64,000 bases of DNA from Methanocalculus alkaliphilus (GTDB lineage: Archaea > Halobacteriota > Methanomicrobia > Methanomicrobiales > Methanocorpusculaceae), in contig NZ_JALJYG010000002.1 of assembly GCF_024170505.1 (NCBI RefSeq), positions 162,632 to 226,631 of the forward strand, read 5' to 3'. A program made the position numbers and the translations under genes. Positions 1-8,711 of the stretch are shown piece by piece; positions within the stretch are counted from its first letter, which is position 1, and every line of letters starts with the position of its first letter. The notes under the pieces were generated by a model. That model did not search any database. It saw only the letters and a program-made list of their open reading frames with translations, and was not told the origin of the DNA.

Positions 1-864
1 ATCAATCAGGGTCCGTATCCTGGTGGCAATTCCCCCAAGCTCCTCAACAGAATCACGGTACCGGGTGAGACGCAGAGGGGGATCTCCCTCTTCCGGAAGC
101 GGATCATCAAAGAAACGGGCAAGAGCCGGAGGCTGAGAAGCCGGTTCCTCTTCCAAAAGGTTACCAAGCCATGAGCCGTCATCATAAAAGCAGCGGGAGT
201 CATCCATCCAGGGGAGGGTATACACAAACGTTTCAGCCGACTGTTTCAATGCAAGCACCAGATCCTGCTCGATGGGGTGGGGCTCATAGAGGCCATAGAT
301 GAAGACATTTTTGCGGCCTCCATGACGCCTGATCCGGTCTGTTGCATGGATGATCGCCCCCTGCCTGTCAAGGAGGTTCTGGTCTGAAAGGTATCGCTGG
401 TACTCCTGGTATACCATTCCGATCTCATCGCTTTTTTGGCCCTGGAGGTCAGAGAGAGCAGCAGGATATGCAGTCTTTCGGCTCTGCAGGACATCAAAGA
501 GGACCCGGAGCTCCCCGGCGATGCCGGATATCGAATGCTTCTTTGGTGCAATGAGGGGATATGCCCCTTCCTCAAGGATAGTAGCGATGATGAGTTCCTT
601 CTCATGATCGCTGATCCGCCTCATCACCCCGGCATCTGTTTCTATGACCGCGTCTGCATAACCAGATAAGGTTGTAACCGAAGACTCGATGAGCGAGAGC
701 CCCTCATCCAGCAGTCTCTGGCGGACTTCCCCGACGAGGCGGCTCGTTGGAAGGATGAGTACGGTCTGAAACGGGGCATCGGCCAACGACACATTCATCA
801 TATCGATGATGCGGTCTATATGCTGGCCGGGAAGTATCCGGGTAATAGTATGGTGCGGGATCAT
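1..864 (-). CDS. AddB/RexB-like ATP-dependent nuclease subunit, N-terminal part
   Basis: The minus strand reads open from an ATG at 864 through the left edge (288 codons), so the C-terminus lies outside the window. The N-terminal 290 residues have features of the helicase-like half of AddB/RexB-type proteins: a strand reading ILPTSRLVGEVRQ near residue 36, a helical region, then FIYGLYEPHPIEQ near residue 190. AddB-family proteins normally end in a PD-(D/E)XK nuclease with a Cys-bound iron-sulfur cluster and act with an AddA-type helicase in processing DNA ends; neither can be seen here. A GGAG lies about 11 bases upstream of the chosen ATG. Assignment is from family pattern and is moderately sure. 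Confidence 0.6.
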   Translation of the reverse strand, partial: MIPHHTITRILPGQHIDRIIDMMNVSLADAPFQTVLILPTSRLVGEVRQRLLDEGLSLIESSVTTLSGYADAVIETDAGVMRRISDHEKELIIATILEEGAYPLIAPKKHSISGIAGELRVLFDVLQSRKTAYPAALSDLQGQKSDEIGMVYQEYQRYLSDQNLLDRQGAIIHATDRIRRHGGRKNVFIYGLYEPHPIEQDLVLALKQSAETFVYTLPWMDDSRCFYDDGSWLGNLLEEEPASQPPALARFFDDPLPEEGDPPLRLTRYRDSVEELGGIATRIRTLID

Positions 865-996
865 GAGATGGAACTCCAATGCGGGAGGAGGTACGGATCT
901 GCTCTTTCTGAATGTAGTGTTGTCCCTATTAGATTAGATATAATATTCAATAGTTAAATTTTAAGTATTATATATCTTCTCCCAGCGTGAGCCGGC

Positions 997-1005
997 GGTA
1001 TATAG
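997..1005 (+). promoter_or_regulatory. TATA-like promoter element of the Mrp antiporter operon
   Basis: GGTATATAG lies about 65 bases before the mnhE start in an otherwise non-coding 200-base gap. The left half of the gap (about 935-980) is very AT-rich and probably also holds the promoter of the leftward AddB-like gene. Inferred from sequence only. Confidence 0.4.
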
Positions 1006-1068
1006 AACGACGCTGCCTCATACCTCCGACCAATACCTTTTTTAATCCCAAAAGATGATCAGAAACCT

Positions 1069-1584
1069 ATGAATCTACGGGGCGTGGCCGGTTTCATCCT
1101 TTCGGCAGGGATCCTCTTCCTCTTCTGGATCATCCTCTCAGGCCACCCCGATCCTGTCCATCTCGGCATGGGGGTTATCGCATCACTCCTGATTGCATAT
1201 CTCGCCCCGATCTATGATACAACTGACCCGGACACCACCGGGGCAAAGAGGAGCTTCCTCATCGTCTGCCTCCTCTCCATCCCGTATCTTATCCGGCTCC
1301 AGTCCCAGATCATACGGGCAAACATCGACCTGATCAGGATCATCTTTCATCCGGATCTCCCGATCTCCCCAACCATCCGGAGATTCGAGACTGATCTCAC
1401 CTCAGATACCGCAAAAGCAACATTTGGAAACTCCCTGACGCTCACCCCCGGGACCCTGACGATGGATATGGCCGGTGATGGCACCTGTTTCATCCATTAT
1501 CTGACCAGACCGGACAGGACGCAGCAGAAGACAGAGATGCTGCACAGGGCTGTGCAGAACCTCTTTGAAAGGAGGATTGTGTAA
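1069..1584 (+). CDS. mnhE: Na+/H+ antiporter subunit E (MnhE/MrpE)
   Basis: This 171-residue protein is the first gene of the antiporter operon. It has about three hydrophobic segments (roughly residues 8-25, 32-48 and 63-79) followed by a soluble tail with the MrpE-type block GNSLTLTPGTLTMD near residue 125, which is the family's most conserved stretch. MrpE is a small membrane subunit of the multisubunit Mrp complex, which exchanges cytoplasmic Na+ for protons and is needed for assembly and activity rather than forming the ion channel itself. Its stop codon overlaps the start of mnhF (TAATG), consistent with translational coupling. Confidence 0.9.
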   Translation: MNLRGVAGFILSAGILFLFWIILSGHPDPVHLGMGVIASLLIAYLAPIYDTTDPDTTGAKRSFLIVCLLSIPYLIRLQSQIIRANIDLIRIIFHPDLPISPTIRRFETDLTSDTAKATFGNSLTLTPGTLTMDMAGDGTCFIHYLTRPDRTQQKTEMLHRAVQNLFERRIV

Positions 1585-1868
1585 TGGCAGCGACACCTCT
1601 GATCGATATGGCCCTCACAGGAACCGGGGTCATCCTTGGAATAGCAGCCTTCATCTGCCTCTATCGCGTTGCAAAAGGGCCAACCCTGCCTGATCGGATC
1701 ATGGCAGTCAACATCATCGGAACGACGACAGCCGTCCTCCTCGTCATCGTCGCTACGCAGATCGGCCAGCCTTACATCATCGATATTGCACTCACGTATG
1801 CGATGCTCGGATTCCTTGTGACCCTCTGTGTATCACGGTACCTGACCACCGGGAGGATATTCACATGA
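1584..1868 (+). CDS. mnhF: Na+/H+ antiporter subunit F (MnhF/MrpF)
   Basis: A 94-residue membrane protein with three transmembrane helices and the conserved MrpF block KGPTLPDRIMAVN (about residues 31-43), followed by the helix ending in DIALTYAMLGF. MrpF is a small integral subunit of the Mrp antiporter; in bacteria loss of any small subunit abolishes activity. The gene overlaps mnhE by one base and mnhG by four bases (ATGA), so it is embedded in a tightly coupled operon. Length and motif both match the family, so identification is firm. Confidence 0.93.
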   Translation: MAATPLIDMALTGTGVILGIAAFICLYRVAKGPTLPDRIMAVNIIGTTTAVLLVIVATQIGQPYIIDIALTYAMLGFLVTLCVSRYLTTGRIFT

Positions 1869-2292
1869 ATACCATCCTGTCGTTTGTTTCAATCGGCCTG
1901 CTCCTCGCCGGCGGCTTTTTTTTTTAGCTGGCTCCATCGGGGTGCTGCGGTTTCCGGATTTCTTCTGCCGGCTTCATGCCGCAACAAAATGCGATACCCT
2001 CGGCCAGACCTGCATCCTCCTTGGCATTGCACTCTTTGAAGGGTTCTCCCTTCTCTCACTCAAGGTCCTTGCAATCAGCTTCTTCTTCCTGATCGCAAGC
2101 CCCACTGCCGCACAGGCACTCGCCAAAGGTGCATACATATCCGGCGTGCGTCCTGAGCTGGAGGATGGCATTGATGAGTACAGAGAGCCGGCAGGGGACT
2201 ATATCAGAGAGAAAGAAGAGAATGAGGCTCTCATCAGATCCAAGATGGAGGAGACGGTCAGGAGAGAGGAAGAGAAGGAGGGGGAGCGATGA
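1865..2292 (+). CDS. mnhG: Na+/H+ antiporter subunit G (MnhG/MrpG), interrupted by a T10 frameshift
   Basis: The ATG at 1865 overlaps the mnhF stop. The first 20 codons encode a normal MrpG-like first helix, then a run of ten T (1916-1925) leads straight into TAG. Shifting by -1 at the run restores the family sequence LAGSIGVLRFPDFFCRLHA and continues to 2292, ending in a charged acidic/basic tail that is longer than in typical MrpG. The intact product would be about 142 residues. The shift can be a homopolymer sequencing error, transcriptional slippage on the T tract, or ribosomal -1 frameshifting (T TTT TTT is a usable slip site). Conservation on both sides argues that the protein is made. 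Confidence 0.8.
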
Positions 2293-2840
2293 TCTGGCTC
2301 CTAAACGGCGTCCTCCTTGTCGCCCTGATCATCCTTGCAATCTGGGCTTTGAAGACCCGGGATCTCCTCGTCTCTGCGATGATACTCTCCGTCTACTCCT
2401 TCCTGATGGCGATCATCTATGCCCAGCTGAACTCTCCGGATGTCGCCCTCACTGAGGCGGCGGTTGGTGCAGGGATCACCACCGTCCTCTTCATCCTTGC
2501 CATCCAGAAGACGAGCAGGATGGAGGAGGATTCAGATGATGAGGGGATCCAGAAAGGGCCTCTTGCCATTGTACTCGTCATCGGGCTGATCCTTGCCCTC
2601 GCTGCCGGGGGGATGCCCTCCTTCGGCAGTCCGGATGCCCCGGCTGCGGTAGTGTCCGGAAACCTGTATCTCGAAGAAGCAAAGGACGTCACCGGTGTTG
2701 TGAACATCGTCACCGCCATCATCGCCTATTACCGATCATTTGATACCCTCGGTGAGGTGACCGTCGTCTTTGCCGTCGGGATTGGGATCATCGCACTCTT
2801 CCTGAAGAGAAGAGAGGAGGAAGGCGATGACGGGAGGTGA
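2289..2840 (+). CDS. MbhD/MbhE-like fused antiporter subunit (MrpA C-terminal/MrpB N-terminal type)
   Basis: A 183-residue membrane protein. Residues 1-75 match the DUF4040/MbhD type (equivalent to the last helices of MrpA), with the block YAQLNSPDVALTEAAVG; residues 90-183 match the MbhE type, which corresponds to the very C-terminus of MrpA and start of the MrpB module. In Mrp and membrane-bound hydrogenases these helices help link the antiporter modules. Here both are fused in one small gene, as in archaeal Mrp-like operons where MrpA is split. It overlaps mnhG by four bases and mnhB by 14 bases. Confidence 0.85.
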   Translation: MIWLLNGVLLVALIILAIWALKTRDLLVSAMILSVYSFLMAIIYAQLNSPDVALTEAAVGAGITTVLFILAIQKTSRMEEDSDDEGIQKGPLAIVLVIGLILALAAGGMPSFGSPDAPAAVVSGNLYLEEAKDVTGVVNIVTAIIAYYRSFDTLGEVTVVFAVGIGIIALFLKRREEEGDDGR

Positions 2841-3252
2841 TATCATCGTTCGGACGATAGCCCGGCTGATGGTCCCGTTTCTTCTCCTCTTTGGGGCATA
2901 CATCCTCCTGCATGGCCACCTCGGGGCAGGGGGAGGGTTTCAGGCAGGGATCATCTTTACGAGCGCACTCATCCTTGCCGCGATTGGAAGAAGCCGTATC
3001 GAACTGCGGTCCCGGCTCGCCGGGTCAAAACTCTGGATCCTTGGCTCTGCAGGAGCGATCATCTTCGGGGCGATAGGCTTCCTTGGGATCGTATCAGGAG
3101 GATCATTCCTCCAGTACAGCCTCTTTCCGCTCCCCTTCCCTGATGATGCCATCCATGCGATCCTGATCACCATCGTTGAGATTGGGATCGGCATCGCCGT
3201 CTCCGGGATGATTTGCCTCGTATTCCTCACGATAACCGGGAGGGGAGAATGA
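2827..3252 (+). CDS. mnhB: Na+/H+ antiporter subunit B (MnhB/MrpB)
   Basis: A 141-residue protein with four transmembrane helices and the MrpB signature GHLGAGGGFQAGIIF (about residues 30-44), which is almost invariant in MnhB domains. In the operon it follows the MbhD/E-like fusion, with which it overlaps by 14 bases, and it overlaps mnhC by four bases. It is expected to be part of the membrane arm linking MrpA-like and MrpC/D-like parts of the complex. Length and motif are typical. Confidence 0.93.
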   Translation: MTGGDIIVRTIARLMVPFLLLFGAYILLHGHLGAGGGFQAGIIFTSALILAAIGRSRIELRSRLAGSKLWILGSAGAIIFGAIGFLGIVSGGSFLQYSLFPLPFPDDAIHAILITIVEIGIGIAVSGMICLVFLTITGRGE

Positions 3253-3626
3253 ACGCCCTCGATCCTGACTTTATCCTGGGCCATTACAACTACTGGGTCT
3301 CGATCGTCCTGATCATGATCGGGCTGTATACAATGATAGCGAAGAAGAACCTGATCAAGAAGTTCATCGGGTTAAATATCATCGAGACCGCGATCTTCCT
3401 CTTCTATATCTCTCTTGGCGACGTTGATGGGGGGGTCGCCCCTATTCTGCCGAAGGAGGGGGCGGAGACCGGGGCGATGCTCTATGCAAACCCACTCCCC
3501 TCTGCGATGATGCTCACGGCAATCGTCGTCACCCTCTGTATGACGGCACTTGCACTCAGTTTTGCGGTCCTCATCTACCGGCGGTACGGAACACTCGATG
3601 CAGGGAGGCTGATGGAGGAGCTATGA
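3249..3626 (+). CDS. mnhC: Na+/H+ antiporter subunit C (MnhC/MrpC, NuoK-like)
   Basis: A 125-residue, three-helix membrane protein homologous to NuoK of complex I. It has the motif IGLNIIETAIFLF (about residues 39-51), in which the glutamate corresponds to the membrane glutamate of NuoK/MrpC. The acidic-loop region is followed by the typical NPLPSAMMLTAIVV block. I chose the ATG at 3249, which overlaps the mnhB stop (ATGA), over upstream in-frame codons inside mnhB. MrpC pairs with MrpD in the ion-translocating core. Confidence 0.93.
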   Translation: MNALDPDFILGHYNYWVSIVLIMIGLYTMIAKKNLIKKFIGLNIIETAIFLFYISLGDVDGGVAPILPKEGAETGAMLYANPLPSAMMLTAIVVTLCMTALALSFAVLIYRRYGTLDAGRLMEEL

Positions 3627-5107
3627 CCCCGATCACCGACCACCTCCCCATCCTCGTTGTGATGATCCCGGTGATAGCGGCATATATCACACCGCTCGTC
3701 GGCATCCTCCTTGACAGAACAGTGAAAGGGATCGCTGTTGCAGCCGTGTCCGTCAATCTTGCCTGCTCCCTCCTCCTTACGCACCGTGTTCTCATCCACG
3801 GACCGGTATCCTACAATCTCTCAGGTGTTGCCCCGCCGCTGGGAATAGAATTTGTCGCGGATCATCTTGGTGCAGTCCTCTCTCTTCTCATATCAGCGAT
3901 CACCCTTATCGCAATCATCTACCTCCAGGCGACGATCCCTGATCTGGGGAGGAAGAAGACGACCATCTTCTATACGCTCATTCTTCTTGCTGCCGGAGCC
4001 ACGCAGGGGATCGTCCTGACAAATGATCTCTTCAATCTCTTCGTCCTCATTGAGATTCTGGCAATCGCCATGTATGGCCTGGTTGCCATCAGGGCTGATG
4101 GAAAGAGCCTCCTTGCCGGATATAAGTATCTCCTGATCGGATCAGCAGGGTCTGCCCTGATCCTCATCGGGACCGGCTTTCTCTTCATCAGCACCGGCAC
4201 CCTGAATATGACACTAATGGGAGAGATACTTCCGGATATCATCCATTCATGGACGGTTCTTGCCGGCTTTGCCCTTCTCATAGCAGGTCTCTCAACAAAG
4301 ATCGGCCTCTTTCCCCTGCATATCTGGATGCCGGATGCGTATGCTCATGCACCCTCCATCACCCCGGTCATCTCGACCCTTGCCCTGAAAGCCGGCCTGG
4401 TCGCCCTGATCAGGCTTGTGTACGTCATATTCGGCCCGTCACTATCCGGAGAGGCGGTTCCGCTTCCTTCCGTCCTTGCGCTCCTCGGTGCAGTTGCTAT
4501 CGTCATCTGTTCCATCGTTGCGTTGCAGCAGTCGGATATCAGGAGGATGCTTGCATATTCAACGGGTGCAAATACAGGCTGTATCGTCCTTGGCATCAGC
4601 CTTGCGACATCAACCGGGCTTGAGGGTGCAATGCTGCATATGATCACCCATACCGTTGCAAAAGTCTGCCTCTTCATCGCAGCCGATGCCCTGCTGATTC
4701 AGGCGGGGATCAGGATGGTTGAGGATTTCCGGGGACTCGCCGATGAGATGCCATATACCATGGCAGGCTTCTCCCTTGGTGCCATCTCCATAATCGGGAT
4801 TCCCTTAAGTGGCGGGTTCATGAGCAAGATATATGTGGCAAATGCAGCTATCGGAGCCGGCCTCCTGATCTATGCGGGCGTCATCCTCTTCTGGACCCTC
4901 CTGACCGCCCTGTACTTCTTCAGGATATTTCGTCTTGCATACTTTGAGCCATCGCATCGAAAACACCGGCTGGATGAGGGAAAGTGGCATATGATTCTGA
5001 TTGTTCTTCTCCTCGGGGCGGCGTCCATCCTCCTTGGATTCTTTGTTGAGATCCCGATGGAGATGATACGGCCCGCCGCCGATACACTCCTTGGGGGTGG
5101 ACTATGA
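3623..5107 (+). CDS. mnhD: Na+/H+ antiporter subunit D (MnhD/MrpD), proton-conducting
   Basis: A 494-residue polytopic membrane protein of the NuoL/M/N-MrpA/D superfamily. The key membrane residues of this family are present: Glu144 in LFVLIEILA (TM5 glutamate), Lys226 in STKIGLFPLHIWMPDAY (TM7 lysine) and Lys256 in TLALKAGLV (TM8 lysine). These form the central charged axis of proton or sodium translocation. It overlaps mnhC by four bases and the next antiporter-like gene by four bases. The length equals that of bacterial MrpD, and the sequence is closer to MrpD than to complex I subunits. Confidence 0.92.
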   Translation: MTPITDHLPILVVMIPVIAAYITPLVGILLDRTVKGIAVAAVSVNLACSLLLTHRVLIHGPVSYNLSGVAPPLGIEFVADHLGAVLSLLISAITLIAIIYLQATIPDLGRKKTTIFYTLILLAAGATQGIVLTNDLFNLFVLIEILAIAMYGLVAIRADGKSLLAGYKYLLIGSAGSALILIGTGFLFISTGTLNMTLMGEILPDIIHSWTVLAGFALLIAGLSTKIGLFPLHIWMPDAYAHAPSITPVISTLALKAGLVALIRLVYVIFGPSLSGEAVPLPSVLALLGAVAIVICSIVALQQSDIRRMLAYSTGANTGCIVLGISLATSTGLEGAMLHMITHTVAKVCLFIAADALLIQAGIRMVEDFRGLADEMPYTMAGFSLGAISIIGIPLSGGFMSKIYVANAAIGAGLLIYAGVILFWTLLTALYFFRIFRLAYFEPSHRKHRLDEGKWHMILIVLLLGAASILLGFFVEIPMEMIRPAADTLLGGGL

Positions 5108-6597
5108 GCGGGGAGGTGATCACGTCTGGTATCCCGGCAGTAGCACTCTGTATCTCGCTCTCCGCGGCAATACTCATCGCAGTATTTGGAAACAGAGTCC
5201 GCTATCTGAACGAGGGGGTCACGATGGCGGCGGCTCTCCTCAAGTTTGTGCTGGTTTTTTCGATATACCAGACCATTATGGATGGGGGGGTACTCCAGTT
5301 CACACCGGTCACCCTCCTGCCCGGGGTTCCGTTCTCCCTGACGGTCGATCTCTTTGGAATCTACTTCGCATTCCTCTCATCGTTCCTCTGGATTGTCACC
5401 TCGATCTTCTCGATCGGGTATATGCGATCCCTCAATGAAGATGCCCAGACACGCTACTACCTCTGCTTTGCCGTCTGTATCGCATCAACCGTCGGGATCG
5501 CCTTCTCCGGGAATCTCCTGACATTCTTCATCTTTTATGAGATCCTCACCTTTGCCACATACCCGCTCGTTGTTCACAATCAGACGAAGGAGGCGATGGA
5601 CGCCGGGAAGAAGTACCTTGCCTACCTGATGACCGGGGGGATCGTCCTCCTCTTTGCAATTGTTCTCACGTACACGATGACGGGGACCCTTGACTTTGCC
5701 GAGGGGGGGATACTCAACGGAACCGGGAGTACAGATGTCCTCCGGCTTCTCTGCCTCCTCTTCATCGCCGGAGTCGGTGTTAAGACCGCAATCATGCCCC
5801 TTCATGGATGGCTGCCTGCTGCGATGGTCGCACCGACCCCGGTGAGCGCCCTGCTGCATGCAGTGGCAGTCGTCAAGGCAGGCGCCTTCGGCCTCCTGCG
5901 GATCATCTTCTACATCTTTGGGATGGAACTCTTCACCGAAATTGGCGCCGCACCGTTCCTTGCCGCCTTTGCCGGGTTGACGATCATCACCGCCTCATTC
6001 ATCGCACTTGCACAGGATAACCTGAAGATGAGGCTTGCCTACTCCACGATCAGCCAGCTCTCCTATATCGTCCTCGGGGTCGCCCTTCTTGCACCTGCGG
6101 CCCTCGAGGGGGGAATTGCCCATATGATGCATCAGGCCTTCATGAAGATCACGCTCTTCTTCTGTGCGGGAGCCATCTATGTCACAACCGGGAAGACCCG
6201 CCTCTCCGAGATGCATGGGATGGCCGATGAGATGCCCTATACCTGGGCTGCTTTTACCATCGGAGGGCTTGGCCTCATCGGCATACCCCTGACCGCAGGG
6301 TTCATCACAAAATGGTTCATGATAACCGGTGCCCTTGATGCCGGAGCATCGATCTATGTCCTCCTCCTTCTCATCAGTGCCCTCCTCAATGCAGCCTACT
6401 TTCTGCCCCCGATCTACCATGCCTATTTCTCAGAACCATCAGAGACCGGCGACTTTGAGGAGCAGACGAGCTGGCTCATCAAGTTTCCCCTGATCCTCAC
6501 CGCTGTGATGGTCATCCTCTTTGGAATAATTCCAAATGCGCCGTACTTCCCTCTGGAGGTGGCAACGGCAATCGTGAGGAGTATCACCGGGTTCTGA
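5104..6597 (+). CDS. Second MrpD/NuoM-like proton-conducting antiporter subunit
   Basis: A 497-residue polytopic protein of the same superfamily as MnhD. It keeps the membrane glutamate (FFIFYEILTFATYPLVV), the TM7 lysine (GVGVKTAIMPLHGWLP) and the TM8 lysine (AVAVVKAGAFG). The PLHGWLPAAMVAPTPVSALLH block is closer to NuoL/MrpA-type subunits, so it may supply the MrpA-like antiporter channel that the split operon otherwise lacks. It overlaps mnhD by four bases and is the last gene of the rightward operon. No hydrogenase or other redox subunits follow. Confidence 0.85.
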   Translation: MSGEVITSGIPAVALCISLSAAILIAVFGNRVRYLNEGVTMAAALLKFVLVFSIYQTIMDGGVLQFTPVTLLPGVPFSLTVDLFGIYFAFLSSFLWIVTSIFSIGYMRSLNEDAQTRYYLCFAVCIASTVGIAFSGNLLTFFIFYEILTFATYPLVVHNQTKEAMDAGKKYLAYLMTGGIVLLFAIVLTYTMTGTLDFAEGGILNGTGSTDVLRLLCLLFIAGVGVKTAIMPLHGWLPAAMVAPTPVSALLHAVAVVKAGAFGLLRIIFYIFGMELFTEIGAAPFLAAFAGLTIITASFIALAQDNLKMRLAYSTISQLSYIVLGVALLAPAALEGGIAHMMHQAFMKITLFFCAGAIYVTTGKTRLSEMHGMADEMPYTWAAFTIGGLGLIGIPLTAGFITKWFMITGALDAGASIYVLLLLISALLNAAYFLPPIYHAYFSEPSETGDFEEQTSWLIKFPLILTAVMVILFGIIPNAPYFPLEVATAIVRSITGF

Positions 6598-6602
6598 TAC
6601 TA

Positions 6603-8567
6603 TCATCCGATGACCGGGGCGAGAATAATAATGATCAGGTAGATCCCAAGGACCAGTGTGATGAGGAGGATGCCGGTCCCGAATGTAGAGAGATTAAGCA
6701 GGGTTCGCCGGTGCCTGCGCGAAAAGATGAGCCAGCGCTCCTGAAAATGCTCATCTGCGGTCCGGGTCATCTCCTGTATTCCGGAGAGGAGATCGACTCC
6801 GACAAATCGCCCGGTCGATTGAAATGCCCCGGTAACCCGGTAATACCAGGCATCAGGGGAGATGAGGGAGGGGACCTTCTTCTCCCAATGGAACCATCCC
6901 CAGAAGACATAGGCGATGAAGAGGAGGACCCCGATACCTATCTCAAGGATCGCATAGCCGATATTGCCGGCAGAATAGATGCCTGCCCCTGCGTACCCGG
7001 CATATCCGGCAATATATGCGATTCCTGACTCGGAGAACGGGAAGACCATTGCTGCTGGCAGAATAAAGAAGATGGCAAGACCCGGGAGGATTCCAAGGAG
7101 TATGATCGCAACCGAGAGGGAGGCCATCGCTGCCTTCATCGGGAGGGGTGTTCTATCAAGCGGCAGTCTCTGAAGCTTTGACTCGCCAAAGAAGGTGAAG
7201 AGGAGGAGCTTTCCCGTGGAGGCGACGGTTCCTCCACAGACGATGAAGAAGATCGCCTCTGCAGGAAGGAGGGTCCACCCGCCAACAGCCTGTGCATCGA
7301 TGAGGGCATGATGAATGAATGCCTTGCTGACGAACCCGTTGAACCCTGGTACGCCCGATATTGCACAGACACCGATTACCATTGCCAGGGCAGTAAACGG
7401 CATGGAGCGCCAGAGGCCTCCGATTTTATACATATTCAGCTCATCGGTTGCAAGAAAGACGGCACCTACTGCGAGGAAGAGGGAGGCCTTGAAGAGGGCA
7501 TGGTTGATGAGATGATAGAGCCCCCCGGCAAAGCCGCTTGATCCCCCATCCCCAAGATACACCACACAGGAGATGCCAAGGAGGATGAACCCCATCTGGC
7601 TGATACTGTGATACGCAAGCATCCTCTTTGAGTTGGTCTGCATCAGGGCCAGGAAGACGGCAACGATCATTGTAATCAGAGAGATCCATATCAGGACGAG
7701 CCCGGCGGGAGAGCCGGAAGAGGAGAGAGGGCCTGAGATGATGGAGGGGAAGAGGATGAAGAGGCAGACGATGAAGATTCCGTAGGCGCCAACCTTGATG
7801 ATCAGTCCGGAGAGTATAGCAGAAGCGGGTGTCGGGGCGGAGCTGTGGGCATCAGGAAGCCAGATATGAACGGGATACATCCCGGCCTTCACACCGAAGC
7901 CGAGGATCATCAGTCCGGCAATGAGGAGGATTTGGGAGCCGGTCAGGCCTGACCCGGCTGCAAGGGGGGCCACATCAATCGATCCTGTACCTGCAAAGAG
8001 GAGGGCGGCACCCGCAAGAATGAGGAAAGCACCGGATAATCCAAGGAAGAGATACTTCTTTGCAGCAGCAACCGCATCATCTGTCTGATAATGGATGATC
8101 AGCACAAATGCCGAGAGGGTCAGCAACTCAAAGAAGAGATACAGTGTGATGTAGTCGCCTGAGATGAGTACACCGAGATCCGCAAAGAGTGAGAAGAGCC
8201 AGAAGGTATAGAAGCGGTTCGTCCTCTCCTTCTCGCCAAGATATCCTGTGGCATAGACGGTGCCGAGCATCCAGACAAATGCAGTGATCAGGATGATGGC
8301 ATACGAGAAGGGATTCATCTGGATGATCGGGGTATAAAAGAGATACTCACTCTCAATGGCAATCCGGAAGCTGAGATCAGAAGAGAGGAAGGGGATGCCA
8401 AGGCCGGCGATCAGAAGGACCAGGGCAGGGACAGAGACCGCAATCAGGTTGCGGAGAGGGGCGGAGTATCGACCTGCGAGGTAACAGAGGAGAGAGCCGA
8501 TGAACGGAACCGCAAGTAGAGTAAGAACCGCATACTCTGGCTGGAATCCGATGATCTCCATTGGCAA
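6603..8567 (-). CDS. Third NuoL/MrpA-like proton-conducting antiporter subunit (convergent)
   Basis: A 654-residue membrane protein encoded tail-to-tail with the Mrp operon, only five bases apart. The antiporter core (about residues 60-450) keeps the membrane glutamate in LYLFFELLTLSAF, the TM7 lysine in GFGVKAGMYPVHIWLPDAH and the TM8 lysine in LIIKVGAYG. After the 14-helix core there is an extension of about 150 residues with a long helix region (ALFF-type amphipathic and further TM segments) reminiscent of the lateral helix of NuoL/MrpA. It probably joins or regulates the same antiporter, but the separate promoter (TATA-like sequence near 8592-8600 on the minus strand) means its dose may be set independently. 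Confidence 0.82.
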   Translation of the reverse strand: MPMEIIGFQPEYAVLTLLAVPFIGSLLCYLAGRYSAPLRNLIAVSVPALVLLIAGLGIPFLSSDLSFRIAIESEYLFYTPIIQMNPFSYAIILITAFVWMLGTVYATGYLGEKERTNRFYTFWLFSLFADLGVLISGDYITLYLFFELLTLSAFVLIIHYQTDDAVAAAKKYLFLGLSGAFLILAGAALLFAGTGSIDVAPLAAGSGLTGSQILLIAGLMILGFGVKAGMYPVHIWLPDAHSSAPTPASAILSGLIIKVGAYGIFIVCLFILFPSIISGPLSSSGSPAGLVLIWISLITMIVAVFLALMQTNSKRMLAYHSISQMGFILLGISCVVYLGDGGSSGFAGGLYHLINHALFKASLFLAVGAVFLATDELNMYKIGGLWRSMPFTALAMVIGVCAISGVPGFNGFVSKAFIHHALIDAQAVGGWTLLPAEAIFFIVCGGTVASTGKLLLFTFFGESKLQRLPLDRTPLPMKAAMASLSVAIILLGILPGLAIFFILPAAMVFPFSESGIAYIAGYAGYAGAGIYSAGNIGYAILEIGIGVLLFIAYVFWGWFHWEKKVPSLISPDAWYYRVTGAFQSTGRFVGVDLLSGIQEMTRTADEHFQERWLIFSRRHRRTLLNLSTFGTGILLITLVLGIYLIIIILAPVIG

Positions 8568-8647
8568 TATGGTTATTCTGCCTTGTGATAGATAAGTATA
8601 CTGAAGGATCGATGTCGTTTCCCAATATCACTGCATTTTCAGGATAA

Positions 8648-8699
8648 TTTCGTAACCCTTATTTGTTCGTAAATCTTAGAACATTCTATACCAAACGAA
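8648..8699 (+). promoter_or_regulatory. fprA promoter with TTCGTAA repeats (MsvR-like half-sites)
   Basis: Two direct copies of TTCGTAA (8649-8655 and 8666-8672) and an opposing CGAA (8696-8699) surround a TATA-like TTCTATACC about 24 bases before the fprA ATG, which has no ribosome-binding site and may be leaderless. From memory, the methanogen redox regulator MsvR binds TTCGTA-N4-TACGAA-type boxes upstream of an F420H2 oxidase gene in Methanothermobacter. The match here is to half-sites only, so the regulator is inferred. Confidence 0.4.
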
Positions 8700-8711
8700 C
8701 AGGTTATACCA

